A program made the translations under genes and the position numbers. From the NCBI GenBank assembly GCA_037176705.1, contig CM073889.1, positions 53,065,596 to 53,129,595 of the forward strand: a stretch of DNA of 64,000 bases, read 5' to 3'. Below the pieces are notes generated by a model. It searched no databases, was not told the DNA's origin, and saw only the letters and a list, made by a program, of their open reading frames with translations. Origin of the DNA: Molossus alvarezi. Taxonomy: Eukaryota > Chordata > Mammalia > Chiroptera > Molossidae. Every line of letters starts with the position of its first letter. Position 1 is the stretch's first letter. Shown here in pieces: positions 38,625 through 52,147 of this stretch.

Positions 38625-40558
38625 ATGATTGAATATTTCCATTTTGGGTCAGGAAATGCACAGATTATGGCAACAGTCATGTGAAACACTTGAATATACA
38701 CACTCTCCTCGTGGTGTGGAGAGATCCAGTCTTCTCCTGGAAAGAAAACTAGGACAGGGCACACTGATGTGTAGAATCAAAAGTTATCCCCTTTTGTGTT
38801 CTGTGTTGGTAATGGTTTCCAAGATTGCACAATTTTCTACAACATTTCTCAAGGCGATACTTGGCTTAAGTATCGTTTCTTCTGTAGCAGTTTGTTTCGC
38901 CTAATTCTTAGTCAGAACAGTGAAACAACCTAGGGTCTAGAATGAAATAATGGAAAGATTGATAACTACTGGTGTTACACATGTGCCATTCTTGAAACAA
39001 AGCAACTGAACACATCTAAAGTGATGTAGTTTAAACATTTGATGTGTACATCCAAGGAGAAATACATGAATGTGAAGACACTGACAATACCATGGGTGTT
39101 TCACATTGCATTTCTCTTTGAGTTAGAACAAGAGGAGGGTTCTGGAGAAAAGGCACTTGTACAGTTGTCCTGGGTATCAATTTCAATTAGCTACCCACAA
39201 ATTATGCCTGGTTTGCGCGGCATAGTTTGCATTGGAGAGTTATCCAGTGTTGCATGTAAATGCAGCTGACTGCCTTCTTTCCTATACGACAAGAAAGTCA
39301 ATTTGTACGAGTAGAAGAGCTAACTTTTCAACATACTACTTTTCTTCCTTGGATATGAGTTGTTTGCCTGGAAGAGTCTACAAAGCATCTCGATACCAAA
39401 TACAGGCTGTGCTGCAGAAATGAAACATTTTGGTTAGAGCAGTGTTCAGGTCGTGGAAATCTATACCCTATTCAGTTCTACACACATTCTCTCCATGCGT
39501 TACCAAATGAATCAGAGTCATGCCATGGATCCACGATACATTTCACTGTTTGTGCCGATTTCCACATTAACATAAGGTGTATATACCTGTTTTCTGCAGA
39601 GAATTGAATGTAAACCCTTGTCCTGAGTGTGAAATGCTGGAATTATCCCGTGGAAATGAATGATAACTCCCGAACTTATGCTTAAAATACCCTGTGACAG
39701 ATTCAACCTATTTCTTGATATCTGACAGAATCATCTCCATTATAACAAGGATTCCAAAGAGTTTCAGGCCTTTGAATAATGGTCCTGGATTCACATGTTT
39801 CAAGAGTATTTCCCAGAAGAACCTATGAAAATACAGTGGATAATCAAAGGTGTGCATCACTGGTGTTCTTTCTCTGCAGAATTATATAATTACATTCAGT
39901 TCAAGAGCAGCATGGAAACCTCAATATGGTGTAGTGGCAATTGGACTGTTCAGTGGCTCTCTGTCCTAAAAACAGTGTTCCCATTGACTAACTTCTTCAC
40001 ATACTGTCTAAATATGGTGAAGAAGATTCTTGGGCTATACCCACTTCACAAAACATGGAACCAACACTGGTGTTCTGTTCTGCAGATTATGTGTTAGAAC
40101 AGTTGAGGAAAGTATTGATTCAAGGTAATGTGGCAACCTAACGTTTGCCTATGCCCTTAGACATACTTCTCACCAGAGATCGTTTCTAGGAGCGTTTATA
40201 CACACCAAACCGATTCCAAACGAACTGTGTTAGAACTCTGTAGTTCAGTTGAGGAAACTCACTTCCATGAAGCCTAGAGAGTGAGGCTTCTCCAACCATA
40301 AGCTGTTTTGGTTAAGTACCTAAGAAATGTCTGTTTGTTAAGGTGTAATCACACGAAAACTAGCAGTGCACGTTTCTTTCTCTTGTTCCCTACACACAAT
40401 TACAAGACTTGCTGGTGCAGTCTCAGATATCCTGAATTATGGGCAAAACTCTGTGAGAGCCAGGGGCAACATTCATTGGTGGCATGTTTAAACTTGGGAA
40501 ATTGAGTACCTTTGCAAGGAAAGTGTGTAGATACATGTTCTAGTAGGAAACTGATGGA
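38625..40558 (+). repeat. Satellite unit 21 (F-type head, class D body)
   Basis: Length is 1,934 bp. It has the F-type head with GAAAACT, then the class D series including the 4-bp TCAG insertion. It also carries the F-type GAGTAGAAGAGCTAAC patch near 39310. Unit 25 matches it. Confidence 0.95.
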
Positions 40559-42489
40559 ATGATTGAATATTTCCATTTTGGGTCAGGAAATGCACAGATC
40601 TTGGCAAGAGTCATGTGAAACACTTGTATATAGACACTCTCCTCGTGGTGTGGAGAGATCCAGTCTTCTCCTGGAAAGAACAACTAGGACAGGGCACACT
40701 GATGTGTAGAATCAAAAGTTATCCCCTTTTGTGTTCTGTGTTGGTAATGGTTTCCAAGATTGCACAGTTTTCTACAACATTTCTCAAGGCGATACTTGGA
40801 ATAAGTATGGTTTCTTCTGTAGCAGTTTGTTTCGCCTAATTCTTAGAACAGTGAACCAACCTAGGGTCTAGAATGAAATAATGGAAAGATTGATAACTAC
40901 TGGTGTTACACATGTGCCATTCTTGAAACAAAGCAACTGAACACATCTAAAGTGATGTAGTTTAAACATTTGATGTGTACATCCAAGGAGAAATACATGA
41001 ATGTGAAGACACTGACAATACCATGGGTGTTTCACATTGCATTTCTCTGTGAGTTAGAACAAGAGGAGGGTTCTGGAGAAAAGGCACTTGTACAGTTGAC
41101 CTGGGTATCAATTTCAATTAGCTACCCACAAATTACGCCCGGTTTGCGCGGCACAGTTTGCATTGGAGAGTTATCCAGTGTTGCATGTAAATGCAGCTGA
41201 CTGCCTTCTTTCCTATACGACAAGAAAGTCAATTTGTACGAGAAGAAGAGGTAACTTTTCAACATACTAGTTTTATTCCTTGGATATGAGTTGTTTGCCT
41301 GGAAGAGTCTACAAAGCATCTGGATACCAAATACAGGCTGCGCTGCAGAAATGAAACATTTTGGTTAGAGCAGTGTTCAGGTCGTGGAAATCTATACCCT
41401 ATTCAGTTCTACACACATTCTCTCCATGCGTTACCAAATGAATCAGAGTCATGCCATGGATCCACGATACATTTCACTGTTTGTGCCGATTTCCACATTA
41501 ACATAAGGTGTAGATACCTGTTTTCTGCAGAGAATTGAATGTAAACCCTTGTCCTCAGTGTGAAATGCTGGAATTATCCCGTGGAAATGAATGATAACTC
41601 CCGAACTTATGCTTAAAATACCCTGTGACAGATTCAACCTATTTCTTGATATCTGACAGAATCATCTCCATTATAACAAGGATTCCAAAGAGTTTCAGGC
41701 CTTTGAATAATGGTCCTGGATACACATGTTTCAAGAGTATTTCCCAGAAGAACCTATGAAAATACAGTGGATAATCAAAGGTGTGCATCACTGGTGTTCT
41801 TTCTCTGCAGAATTATATAATTACATTCAGTTCAAGAGCAGCATGGAAACCTCAATATCGTGTAGTGGCAATTGGACTGTTCAGTGGCTCTCTGTCCTAA
41901 AAACAGTGTTCCCATTGACTAACTTCTTCACATACTGTCTAAATATGGTGAAGAAGATTCTTGGGCTATACCCACTTCACAAAACATGGAACCAACACTG
42001 GTGTTCTGTTCTGCAGATTATGTGTTAGAACAGTTGAGGAAAGTATTGATTCAAGGTAATGTGGCAAGCTAACGTTTGCCTATGCCCTTAGACATACTTC
42101 TGACCAGAGATCGTTTCTAGGAGCGTTTATACACACCAAACCGATTCCAAAAGAACTGTGTTAGAACTCTGCAGTTCAGTTGAGGAAACTCACTTTCATG
42201 AAGCCTAGAGCGTGAGGCTTCTCCAACCATAAGCTGTTTTGGTTAAGTACCTAAGAAATGTCTGTTTGTTAAGGTGTAATCACACGAAAACCTAGCAGTG
42301 CACGTTTCTTCTCTTGTTCCCTACACACAATTACAAGACTTGCTGGTGCAGTCTCAGATATCCTGAATTATGGGCAAAACTCTGTGAGAGCCAGGGGCAA
42401 CATTCATTGGTGGCATGTTTAAACTTGGGAAATTGAGTACCTTTGCAAGGAAAGTGTGTAGATACATGTTCTAGTAGGAAACTGATGGA
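40559..42489 (+). repeat. Satellite unit 22 (C-like left half, class E right half, A/B-like tail)
   Basis: Length is 1,931 bp. It has a GTATATAG head and TAGTTTTATT left half, then from about 41615 the E-type right half and the same tail mosaic as units 16 and 18. Its left half matches unit 26. Confidence 0.94.
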
Positions 42490-44421
42490 ATGATTGAATA
42501 TTTCCATTTTGGGTCAGGAAATGCACAGATCTTGGCAACAGTCATGTGAAACACTTGAATATACACACTCTCCTCGTGGTGTGGAGAGATCCAGTCTTCT
42601 CCTGGAAAGAACAACTAGGACAGGGCACACTGATGTGTAGAATCAAAAGTTATCCCCTTTTGTGTTCTGTGTTGGTAATGGTTTCCAAGATTGCACAGTT
42701 TTCTACAACATTTCTCAAGGCGATACTTGGAATAAGTATGGTTTCTTCTGTAGCAGTTTGTTTCGCCTAATTCTTAGAACAGTGAACCAACCTAGGGTCT
42801 AGAATGAAATAATGGAAAGATTGATAACTACTGGTGTTACACATGTGCCATTCTTGAAACAAAGCAACTGAACACATCTAAAGTGATGTAGTTTAAACAT
42901 TTGATGTGTACATCCAAGGAGAAATACATGAATGTGAAGACACTGACAATACCATGGGTGTTTCACATTGCATTTCTCTGTGAGTTAGAACAAGAGGAGG
43001 GTTCTGGAGAAAAGGCACTTGTACAGTTGACCTGGGTATCAATTTCAATTAGCTACCCACAAATTACGCCCGGTTTGCGCGGCACAGTTTGCATTGGAGA
43101 GTTATCCAGTGTTGCATGTAAATGCAGCTGACTGCCTTCTTTCCTATAGGACAAGAAAGTCAATTTGTACGAGAAGAAGAGGTAACTTTTCAACATACTA
43201 CTTTTCTTCCTTGGATATGAGTTGTTTGCCTGGAAGAGTCTACAAAGCATCTGGATACCAAATACAGGCTGCGCTGCAGAAATGAAACATTTTGGTTAGA
43301 GCAGTGTTCAGGTCATGGAAATCTATACCCTATTCATTTCTACACACATTCTCTCCATGCGTTACCAAATGAATCAGAGTCATGCCATGGATCCACGATA
43401 CATTTCACTGTTTGTGCCGATTTCCACATTAACATAAGGTGTAGATACCTGTTTTCTGCAGAGAATTGAATGTAAACCCTTGTCCTCAGTGTGAAATGCT
43501 GGAATTATCCCGTGGAAATGAATGATAACTCCCGAACTTATGCTTAAAATACCCTGTGACAGATTCAACCTATTTCTTGATATCTGACAGAATCATCTCC
43601 ATTATAACAAGGATTCCAAAGAGTTTCAGGCCTTTGAATAATGGTCCTGGATACACATGTTTCAAGAGTATTTCCCAGAAGAACCTATGAAAATACAGTG
43701 GATAATCAAAGGTGTGCATCACTGGTGTTCTTTCTCTGCAGAATTATATAATTACATTCAGTTCAAGAGCAGCATGGAAACCTCAATATCGTGTAGTGGC
43801 AATTGGACTGTTCAGTGGCTCTCTGTCCTAAAAACAGTGTTCCCATTGACTAACTTCTTCACATACTGTCTAAATATGGTGAAGAAGATTCTTGGGCTAT
43901 ACCCACTTCACAAAACATGGAACCAACACTGGTGTTCTGTTCTGCAGATTATGTGTTAGAACAGTTGAGGAAAGTATTGATTCAAGGTAATGTGGCAACC
44001 TAACCTTTGCCTATGCCCTTAGACATACTTTTCACCAGAGATCGTTTCTAGGAGCGTTTATACACACCAAACCGATTCCAAAAGAACTGTGTTAGAACTC
44101 TGCAGTTCAGTTGAGGAAACTCACTTCCATGAAGCCTAGAGCGTGAGGCTTCTCCAACCATAAGCTGTTTTGGTTAAGTACCTAAGAAATGTCTGTTTGT
44201 TAAGGGGTAATCACACGAAAACCTAGCAGTGCACGTTTCTTTCTCTTGTTCCCTACACACAATTACAAGACTTGCTGGTGCAGTCTCAGATATCCTGAAT
44301 TATGGGCAAAACTCTGTGAGAGCCAGGGGCAACATTCATTGGTGGCATGTTTAAACTTGGGAAATTGAGTACCTTTGCAAGGAAAGTGTGTAGATACATG
44401 TTCTAGTAGGAAACTGATGGA
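42490..44421 (+). repeat. Satellite unit 23 (class E with a common-type patch)
   Basis: Length is 1,932 bp. It is like unit 19 in head, CTATAGGAC, GGTCATGG, ATTCATTTCT, right half and tail. However, 43061-43087 carries CCCACAAATTACG...GGCACAG, the common form, instead of the class E deletion form. This looks like a short conversion tract. Confidence 0.94.
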
Positions 44422-46351
44422 ATGATTGAATATTTCCATTTTGGGTCAGGAAATGCACAGATTATGGCAACAGTCATGTGAAACACTTGAATATACACAC
44501 TCTCCTCGTGGTGTGGAGAGATCCAGTCTTCTCCTGGAAAGAAAACTAGGACAGGGCACACTGATGTGTAGAATCAAAAGTTATCCCCTTTTGTGTTCTG
44601 TGTTGGTAATGGTTTCCAAGATTGCACAGTTTTCTACAACATTTCTCAAGGCGATACTTGGAATAAGTATGGTTTCTTCTGTAGCAGTTTGTTTCGCCTA
44701 ATTCTTAGAACAGTGAACCAACCTAGGGTCTAGAATGAAATAATGGAAAGATTGATAACTACTGGTGTTACACATGTGCCATTCTTGAAACAAAGCAACT
44801 GAACACATCTAAAGTGATGTAGTTTAAACATTTGATGTGTACATCCAAGGAGAAATACATGAATGTGAAGACACTGACAATACCATGGGTGTTTCACATT
44901 GCATTTCTCTGTGAGTTAGAACAAGAGGAGGGTTCTGGAGAAAAGGCACTTGTACAGTTGACCTGGGTATCAATTTCAATTAGCTACCAAAAATTATGCC
45001 CGGTTTGCGCGGCATAGTTTGCATTGGAGAGTTATCCAGTGTTGCATGTAAATGCAGCTGACTGCCTTCTTTCCTATACGACAAGAAAGTCAATTTGTAC
45101 GAGAAGAAGAGGTAACTTTTCAACATACTACTTTTCTTCCTTGGATATGAGTTGTTTGCCTGGAAGAGTCTACAAAGCATCTGGATACCAAATACAGGCT
45201 GCGCTGAAGAAATGAAACATTTTGGTTAGAGCAGTGTTCAGGTCATGGAAATCTATACCCTATTCAGTTCTACACACATTCTCTCCATGCGTTACCAAAT
45301 GAATCAGAGTCATGCCATGGATCCACGATACATTTCACTGTTTGTGCCGATTTCCACATTAACATAAGGTGTAGATACCTGTTTTCTGCAGAGAATTGAA
45401 TGTAAACCCTTGTCCTCAGTGTGAAATGCTGGAATTATCCCGTGGAAATGAATGATAACTCCCGAACTTATGCTTAAAATACCCTGTGACAGATTCAACC
45501 TATTTCTTGATATCTGACAGAATCATCTCCATTATAACAAGGATTCCAAAGAGTTTCAGGCCTTTGAATAATGGTCCTGGATACACATGTTTCAAGAGTA
45601 TTTCCCAGAAGAACCTATGAAAATACAGTGGATAATCAAAGGTGTGCATCACTGGTGTTCTTTCTCTGCAGAATTATATAATTACATTCAGTTCAAGAGC
45701 AGCATGGAAACCTCAATATCGTGTAGTGGCAATTGGACTGTTCAGTGGCTCTCTGTCCTAAAAACAGTGTTCCCATTGACTAACTTCTTCACATACTGTC
45801 TAAATATGGTGAAGAAGATTCTTGGGCTATACCCACTTCACAAAACATGGAACCAACACTGGTGTTCTGTTCTGCAGATTATGTGTTAGAACAGTTGAGG
45901 AAAGTATTGATTCAAGGTAATGTGGCAACCTAACCTTTGCCTATGCCCTTAGACATACTTTTCACCAGAGATCGTTTCTAGGAGCGTTTATACACACCAA
46001 ACCGATTCCAAAAGAACTGTGTTAGAACTCTGCAGTTCAGTTGAGGAAACTCACTTCCATGAAGCCTAGAGCGTGAGGCTTCTCCAACCATAAGCTGTTT
46101 TGGTTAAGTACCTAAGAAATGTCTGTTTGTTAAGGGGTAATCACACGAAAACCTAGCAGTGCACGTTTCTTTCTCTTGTTCCCTACACACAATTACAAGA
46201 CTTGCTGGTGCAGTCTCAGATATCCTGAATTATGGGCAAAACTCTGTGAGAGCCAGGGGCAACATTCATTGGTGGCATGTTTAAACTTGGGAAATTGAGT
46301 ACCTTTGCAAGGAAAGTGTGTAGATACATGTTCTAGTAGGAAACTGATGGA
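44422..46351 (+). repeat. Satellite unit 24 (F-type head, class E body)
   Basis: Length is 1,930 bp. It is the counterpart of unit 20 and shares GCTGAAG. It differs in having CTATACGAC near 45076 and ATATCGTG near 45717. Confidence 0.94.
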
Positions 46352-48285
46352 ATGATTGAATATTTCCATTTTGGGTCAGGAAATGCACAGATTATGGCAA
46401 CAGTCATGTGAAACACTTGAATATACACACTCTCCTCGTGGTGTGGAGAGATCCAGTCTTCTCCTGGAAAGAAAACTAGGACAGGGCACACTGATGTGTA
46501 GAATCAAAAGTTATCCCCTTTTGTGTTCTGTGTTGGTAATGGTTTCCAAGATTGCACAATTTTCTACAACATTTCTCAAGGCGATACTTGGCTTAAGTAT
46601 CGTTTCTTCTGTAGCAGTTTGTTTCGCCTAATTCTTAGTCAGAACAGTGAAACAACCTAGGGTCTAGAATGAAATAATGGAAAGATTGATAACTACTGGT
46701 GTTACACATGTGCCATTCTTGAAACAAAGCAACTGAACACATCTAAAGTGATGTAGTTTAAACATTTGATGTGTACATCCAAGGAGAAATACATGAATGT
46801 GAAGACACTGACAATACCATGGGTGTTTCACATTGCATTTCTCTTTGAGTTAGAACAAGAGGAGGGTTCTGGAGAAAAGGCACTTGTACAGTTGTCCTGG
46901 GTATCAATTTCAATTAGCTACCCACAAATTATGCCTGGTTTGCGCGGCATAGTTTGCATTGGAGAGTTATCCAGTGTTGCATGTAAATGCAGCTGACTGC
47001 CTTCTTTCCTATACGACAAGAAAGTCAATTTGTACGAGTAGAAGAGCTAACTTTTCAACATACTACTTTTCTTCCTTGGATATGAGTTGTTTGCCTGGAA
47101 GAGTCTACAAAGCATCTCGATACCAAATACAGGCTGTGCTGCAGAAATGAAACATTTTGGTTAGAGCAGTGTTCAGGTCGTGGAAATCTATACCCTATTC
47201 AGTTCTACACACATTCTCTCCATGCGTTACCAAATGAATCAGAGTCATGCCATGGATCCACGATACATTTCACTGTTTGTGCCGATTTCCACATTAACAT
47301 AAGGTGTATATACCTGTTTTCTGCAGAGAATTGAATGTAAACCCTTGTCCTGAGTGTGAAATGCTGGAATTATCCCGTGGAAATGAATGATAACTCCCGA
47401 ACTTATGCTTAAAATACCCTGTGACAGATTCAACCTATTTCTTGATATCTGACAGAATCATCTCCATTATAACAAGGATTCCAAAGAGTTTCAGGCCTTT
47501 GAATAATGGTCCTGGATTCACATGTTTCAAGAGTATTTCCCAGAAGAACCTATGAAAATACAGTGGATAATCAAAGGTGTGCATCACTGGTGTTCTTTCT
47601 CTGCAGAATTATATAATTACATTCAGTTCAAGAGCAGCATGGAAACCTCAATATGGTGTAGTGGCAATTGGACTGTTCAGTGGCTCTCTGTCCTAAAAAC
47701 AGTGTTCCCATTGACTAACTTCTTCACATACTGTCTAAATATGGTGAAGAAGATTCTTGGGCTATACCCACTTCACAAAACATGGAACCAACACTGGTGT
47801 TCTGTTCTGCAGATTATGTGTTAGAACAGTTGAGGAAAGTATTGATTCAAGGTAATGTGGCAACCTAACGTTTGCCTATGCCCTTAGACATACTTCTCAC
47901 CAGAGATCGTTTCTAGGAGCGTTTATACACACCAAACCGATTCCAAACGAACTGTGTTAGAACTCTGTAGTTCAGTTGAGGAAACTCACTTCCATGAAGC
48001 CTAGAGAGTGAGGCTTCTCCAACCATAAGCTGTTTTGGTTAAGTACCTAAGAAATGTCTGTTTGTTAAGGTGTAATCACACGAAAACTAGCAGTGCACGT
48101 TTCTTTCTCTTGTTCCCTACACACAATTACAAGACTTGCTGGTGCAGTCTCAGATATCCTGAATTATGGGCAAAACTCTGTGAGAGCCAGGGGCAACATT
48201 CATTGGTGGCATGTTTAAACTTGGGAAATTGAGTACCTTTGCAAGGAAAGTGTGTAGATACATGTTCTAGTAGGAAACTGATGGA
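46352..48285 (+). repeat. Satellite unit 25 (F-type head, class D body)
   Basis: Length is 1,934 bp. It matches unit 21 at every marker I checked, including the TCAG insertion and the CGAAAACTAGC deletion. It is the last D/E/F unit before the right A/B/C block. Confidence 0.95.
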
Positions 48286-50217
48286 ATGATTGAATATTTC
48301 CATTTTGGGTCAGGAAATGCACAGATCTTGGCAAGAGTCATGTGAAACACTTGTATATAGACACTCTCCTCGTGGTGTGGAGAGATCCAGTCTTCTCCTG
48401 GAAAGAACAACTAGGACAGGGCACACTGATGTGTAGAATCAAAAGTTATCCCCTTTTGTGTTCTGTGTTGGTAATGGTTTCCAAGATTGCACAGTTTTCT
48501 ACAACATTTCTCAAGGCGATACTTGGAATAAGTATGGTTTCTTCTGTAGCAGTTTGTTTCGCCTAATTCTTAGAACAGTGAACCAACCTAGGGTCTAGAA
48601 TGAAATAATGGAAAGATTGATAACTACTGGTGTTACACATGTGCCATTCTTGAAACAAAGCAACTGAACACATCTAAAGTGATGTAGTTTAAACATTTGA
48701 TGTGTACATCCAAGGAGAAATACATGAATGTGAAGACACTGACAATACCATGGGTGTTTCACATTGCATTTCTCTGTGAGTTAGAACAAGAGGAGGGTTC
48801 TGGAGAAAAGGCACTTGTACAGTTGACCTGGGTATCAATTTCAATTAGCTACCCACAAATTACGCCCGGTTTGCGCGGCACAGTTTGCATTGGAGAGTTA
48901 TCCAGTGTTGCATGTAAATGCAGCTGACTGCCTTCTTTCCTATACGACAAGAAAGTCAATTTGTACGAGAAGAAGAGGTAACTTTTCAACATACTAGTTT
49001 TATTCCTTGGATATGAGTTGTTTGCCTGGAAGAGTCTACAAAGCATCTGGATACCAAATACAGGCTGCGCTGCAGAAATGAAACATTTTGGTTAGAGCAG
49101 TGTTCAGGTCGTGGAAATCTATACCCTATTCAGTTCTACACACATTCTCTCCATGCGTTACCAAATGAATCAGAGTCATGCCATGGATCCACGATACATT
49201 TCACTGTTTGTGCCGATTTCCACATTAACATAAGGTGTAGATACCTGTTTTCTGCAGAGAATTGAATGTAAACCCTTGTCCTCAGTGTGAAATGCTGGAA
49301 TTATCCCGTGGAAATGAATGATAACTCCCGAACTTATGCTTAAAGTACCCTGTGACAAATTCAACCTATTTCTTGATATCTGACAGAATCATCTCCATTA
49401 TAACAAGGATTCCAAAGAGTTTCAGGCCTTTGAACAATGGTCCTGGATTCACATGTTTCAAGAGTATTTCCCAGAAGAACCTATGAAAATACAGTGGATA
49501 ATCAAAGGTGTGCATCACTGGTGTTCTTTCTCTGCAGAATTATATAATTACATGCAGTTCAAGAGCAGCATGGAAACCTCAATATGGTGTAGTGGCAATT
49601 GGACTGTTCAGTGGCTCTCTGTCCTAAAAACAGTGTTCCCATTGACTAACTTCTTCACATACTGTCTAAATATGGTGAAGAAGATTCTTGGGCTATACCC
49701 ACTTCACAAAACATGGAACCAACACTGGTGTTCTGTTCTGCAGATTATGTGTTAGAACAGTTGAGGAAAGTATTGATTCAAGGTAATGTGGCAACCTAAC
49801 GTTTGCCTATGCCCTTAGACATACTTCTCACCAGAGATCGTTTCTAGGAGCGTTTATACACACCAAACCGATTCCAAAAGAACTGTGTTAGAACTCTGCA
49901 GTTCAGTTGAGGAAACTCACTTCCATGAAGCCTAGAGCGTGAGGCTTCTCCAACCATAAGCTGTTTTGGTTAAGTACCTAAGAAATGTCTGTTTGTTAAG
50001 GTGTAATCACACGAAAACCTAGCAGTGCACGTTTCTTTCTCTTGTTCCCTACACACAATTACAAGACTTGCTGGTGCAGTCTCAGATATCCTGAATTATG
50101 GGCAAAACTCTGTGAGAGCCAGGGGCAACATTCATTGGTGGCATGTTTAAACTTGGGAAATTGAGTACCTTTGCAAGGAAAGTGTGTAGATACATGTTCT
50201 AGTAGGAAACTGATGGA
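48286..50217 (+). repeat. Satellite unit 26 (class C, GTATATAG head)
   Basis: Length is 1,932 bp. It has TACATGCAG and the baseline tail. The left half equals that of unit 22. Confidence 0.95.
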
Positions 50218-52147
50218 ATGATTGAATATTTCCATTTTGGGTCAGGAAATGCACAGATCTTGGCAAGAGTCATGTGAAACACTTGAATATAGACACTCTC
50301 CTCGTGGTGTGGAGAGATCCAGTCTTCTCCTGGAAAGAACAACTAGGACAGGGCACACTGATGTGTAGAATCAAAAGTTATCCCCTTTTGTGTTCTGTGT
50401 TGGTAATGGTTTCCAAGATTGCACAGTTTTCTACAACATTTCTCAAGGCGATACTTGGAATAAGTATGGTTTCTTCTGTAGCAGTTTGTTTCGCCTAATT
50501 CTTAGAACAGTGAACCAACCTAGGGTCTAGAATGAAATAATGGAAAGATTGATAACTACTGGTGTTACACATGTGCCATTCTTGAAACAAAGCAACTGAA
50601 CACATCTAAAGTGATGTAGTTTAAACATTTGATGTGTACATCCAAGGAGAAATACATGAATGTGAAGACACTGACAATACCATGGGTGTTTCACATTGCA
50701 TTTCTCTGTGAGTTAGAACAAGAGGAGGGTTCTGGAGAAAAGGCACTTGTACAGTTGACCTGGGTATCAATTTCAATTAGCTACCCACAAATTACGCCCG
50801 GTTTGCGCGGCACAGTTTGCATTGGAGAGTTATCCAGTGTTGCATGTAAATGCAGCTGACTGCCTTCTTTCCTATACGACAAGAAAGTCAATTTGTACGA
50901 GAAGAAGAGGTAACTTTTCAACATACTACTTTTCTTCCTTGGATATGAGTTGTTTGCCTGGAAGAGTCTACAAAGCATCTGGATACCAAATACAGGCTGC
51001 GCTGCAGAAATGAAACATTTTGGTTAGAGCAGTGTTCAGGTCGTGGAAATCTATACCCTATTCAGTTCTACACACATTCTCTCCATGCGTTACCAAATGA
51101 ATCAGAGTCATGCCATGGATCCACGATACATTTCACTGTTTGTGCCGATTTCCACATTAACATAAGGTGTAGATACTGTTTTCTGCAGAGAATTGAATGT
51201 AAACCCTTGTCCTCAGTGTGAAATGCTGGAATTATCCCGTGGAAATGAATGATAACTCCCGAACTTATGCTTAAAATACCCTGTGACAAATTCAACCTAT
51301 TTCTTGATATCTGACAGAATCCTCTCCATTATAACAAGGATTCCAAAGAGTTTCAGGCCTTTGAACAATGGTCCTGGATTTCATGTTTCAAGAGTATTTC
51401 CCAGAAGAACCTATGAAAATACAGTGGATAATCAAAGGTGTGCATCACTGGTGTTCTTTCTCTGCAGAATTATATAATTACATTCAGTTCAAGAGCAGCA
51501 TGGAAACCTCAATATGGTGTAGTGGCAATTGGACTGTTCAGTGGCTCTCTGTCCTAAAAACAGTGTTCCCATTGACTAACTTCTTCACATACTGTCTAAA
51601 TATGGTGAAGAAGATTCTTGGGCTATACCCACTTCACAAAACATGGAACCAACACTGGTGTTCTGTTCTGCAGATTATGTGTTAGAACAGTTGAGGAAAG
51701 TATTGATTCAAGGTAATGTGGCAAGCTAACGTTTGCCTATGCCCTTAGACATACTTCTGACCAGAGATCGTTTCTAGGAGCGTTTATACACACCAAACCG
51801 ATTCCAAAAGAACTGTGTTAGAACTCTGCAGTTCAGTTGAGGAAACTCACTTTCATGAAGCCTAGAGCGTGAGGCTTCTCCAACCATAAGCTGTTTTGGT
51901 TAAGTACCTAAGAAATGTCTGTTTGTTAAGGTGTAATCACACGAAAACCTAGCAGTGCACGTTTCTTTCTCTTGTTCCCTACACACAATTACAAGACTTG
52001 CTGGTGCAGTCTCAGATATCCTGAATTATGGGCAAAACTCTGTGAGAGCCAGGGGCAACATTCATTGGTGGCATGTTTAAACTTGGGAAATTGAGTACCT
52101 TTGCAAGGAAAGTGTGTAGATACATGTTCTAGTAGGAAACTGATGGA
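50218..52147 (+). repeat. Satellite unit 27 (class A)
   Basis: Length is 1,930 bp. It has the full class A set with TACTTTTCTT on the left and a GAATATAG head. It starts a run of classes that parallels units 1 to 7. Confidence 0.95.

Larger units (their letters stand above)
34764..41610 (+). repeat. Four-unit tandem block, copy 1 (units 19 to left half of 22)
   Basis: The order is: E unit with ATTCATTTCT; F-head/E-body unit with GCTGAAG; F-head/D-body unit; GTATATAG unit with TAGTTTTATT. The same order returns 7,726-7,727 bp later. The match stops near 41615, where unit 22 turns class E and unit 26 stays class C. Confidence 0.85.
42490..49337 (+). repeat. Four-unit tandem block, copy 2 (units 23 to left half of 26)
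   Basis: This is the second copy of the 34764-41610 block. The few differences are the common-type patch at 43061-43087, CTATACGAC near 45076 and ATATCGTG near 45717. They look like later conversion or point changes. Confidence 0.85.
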
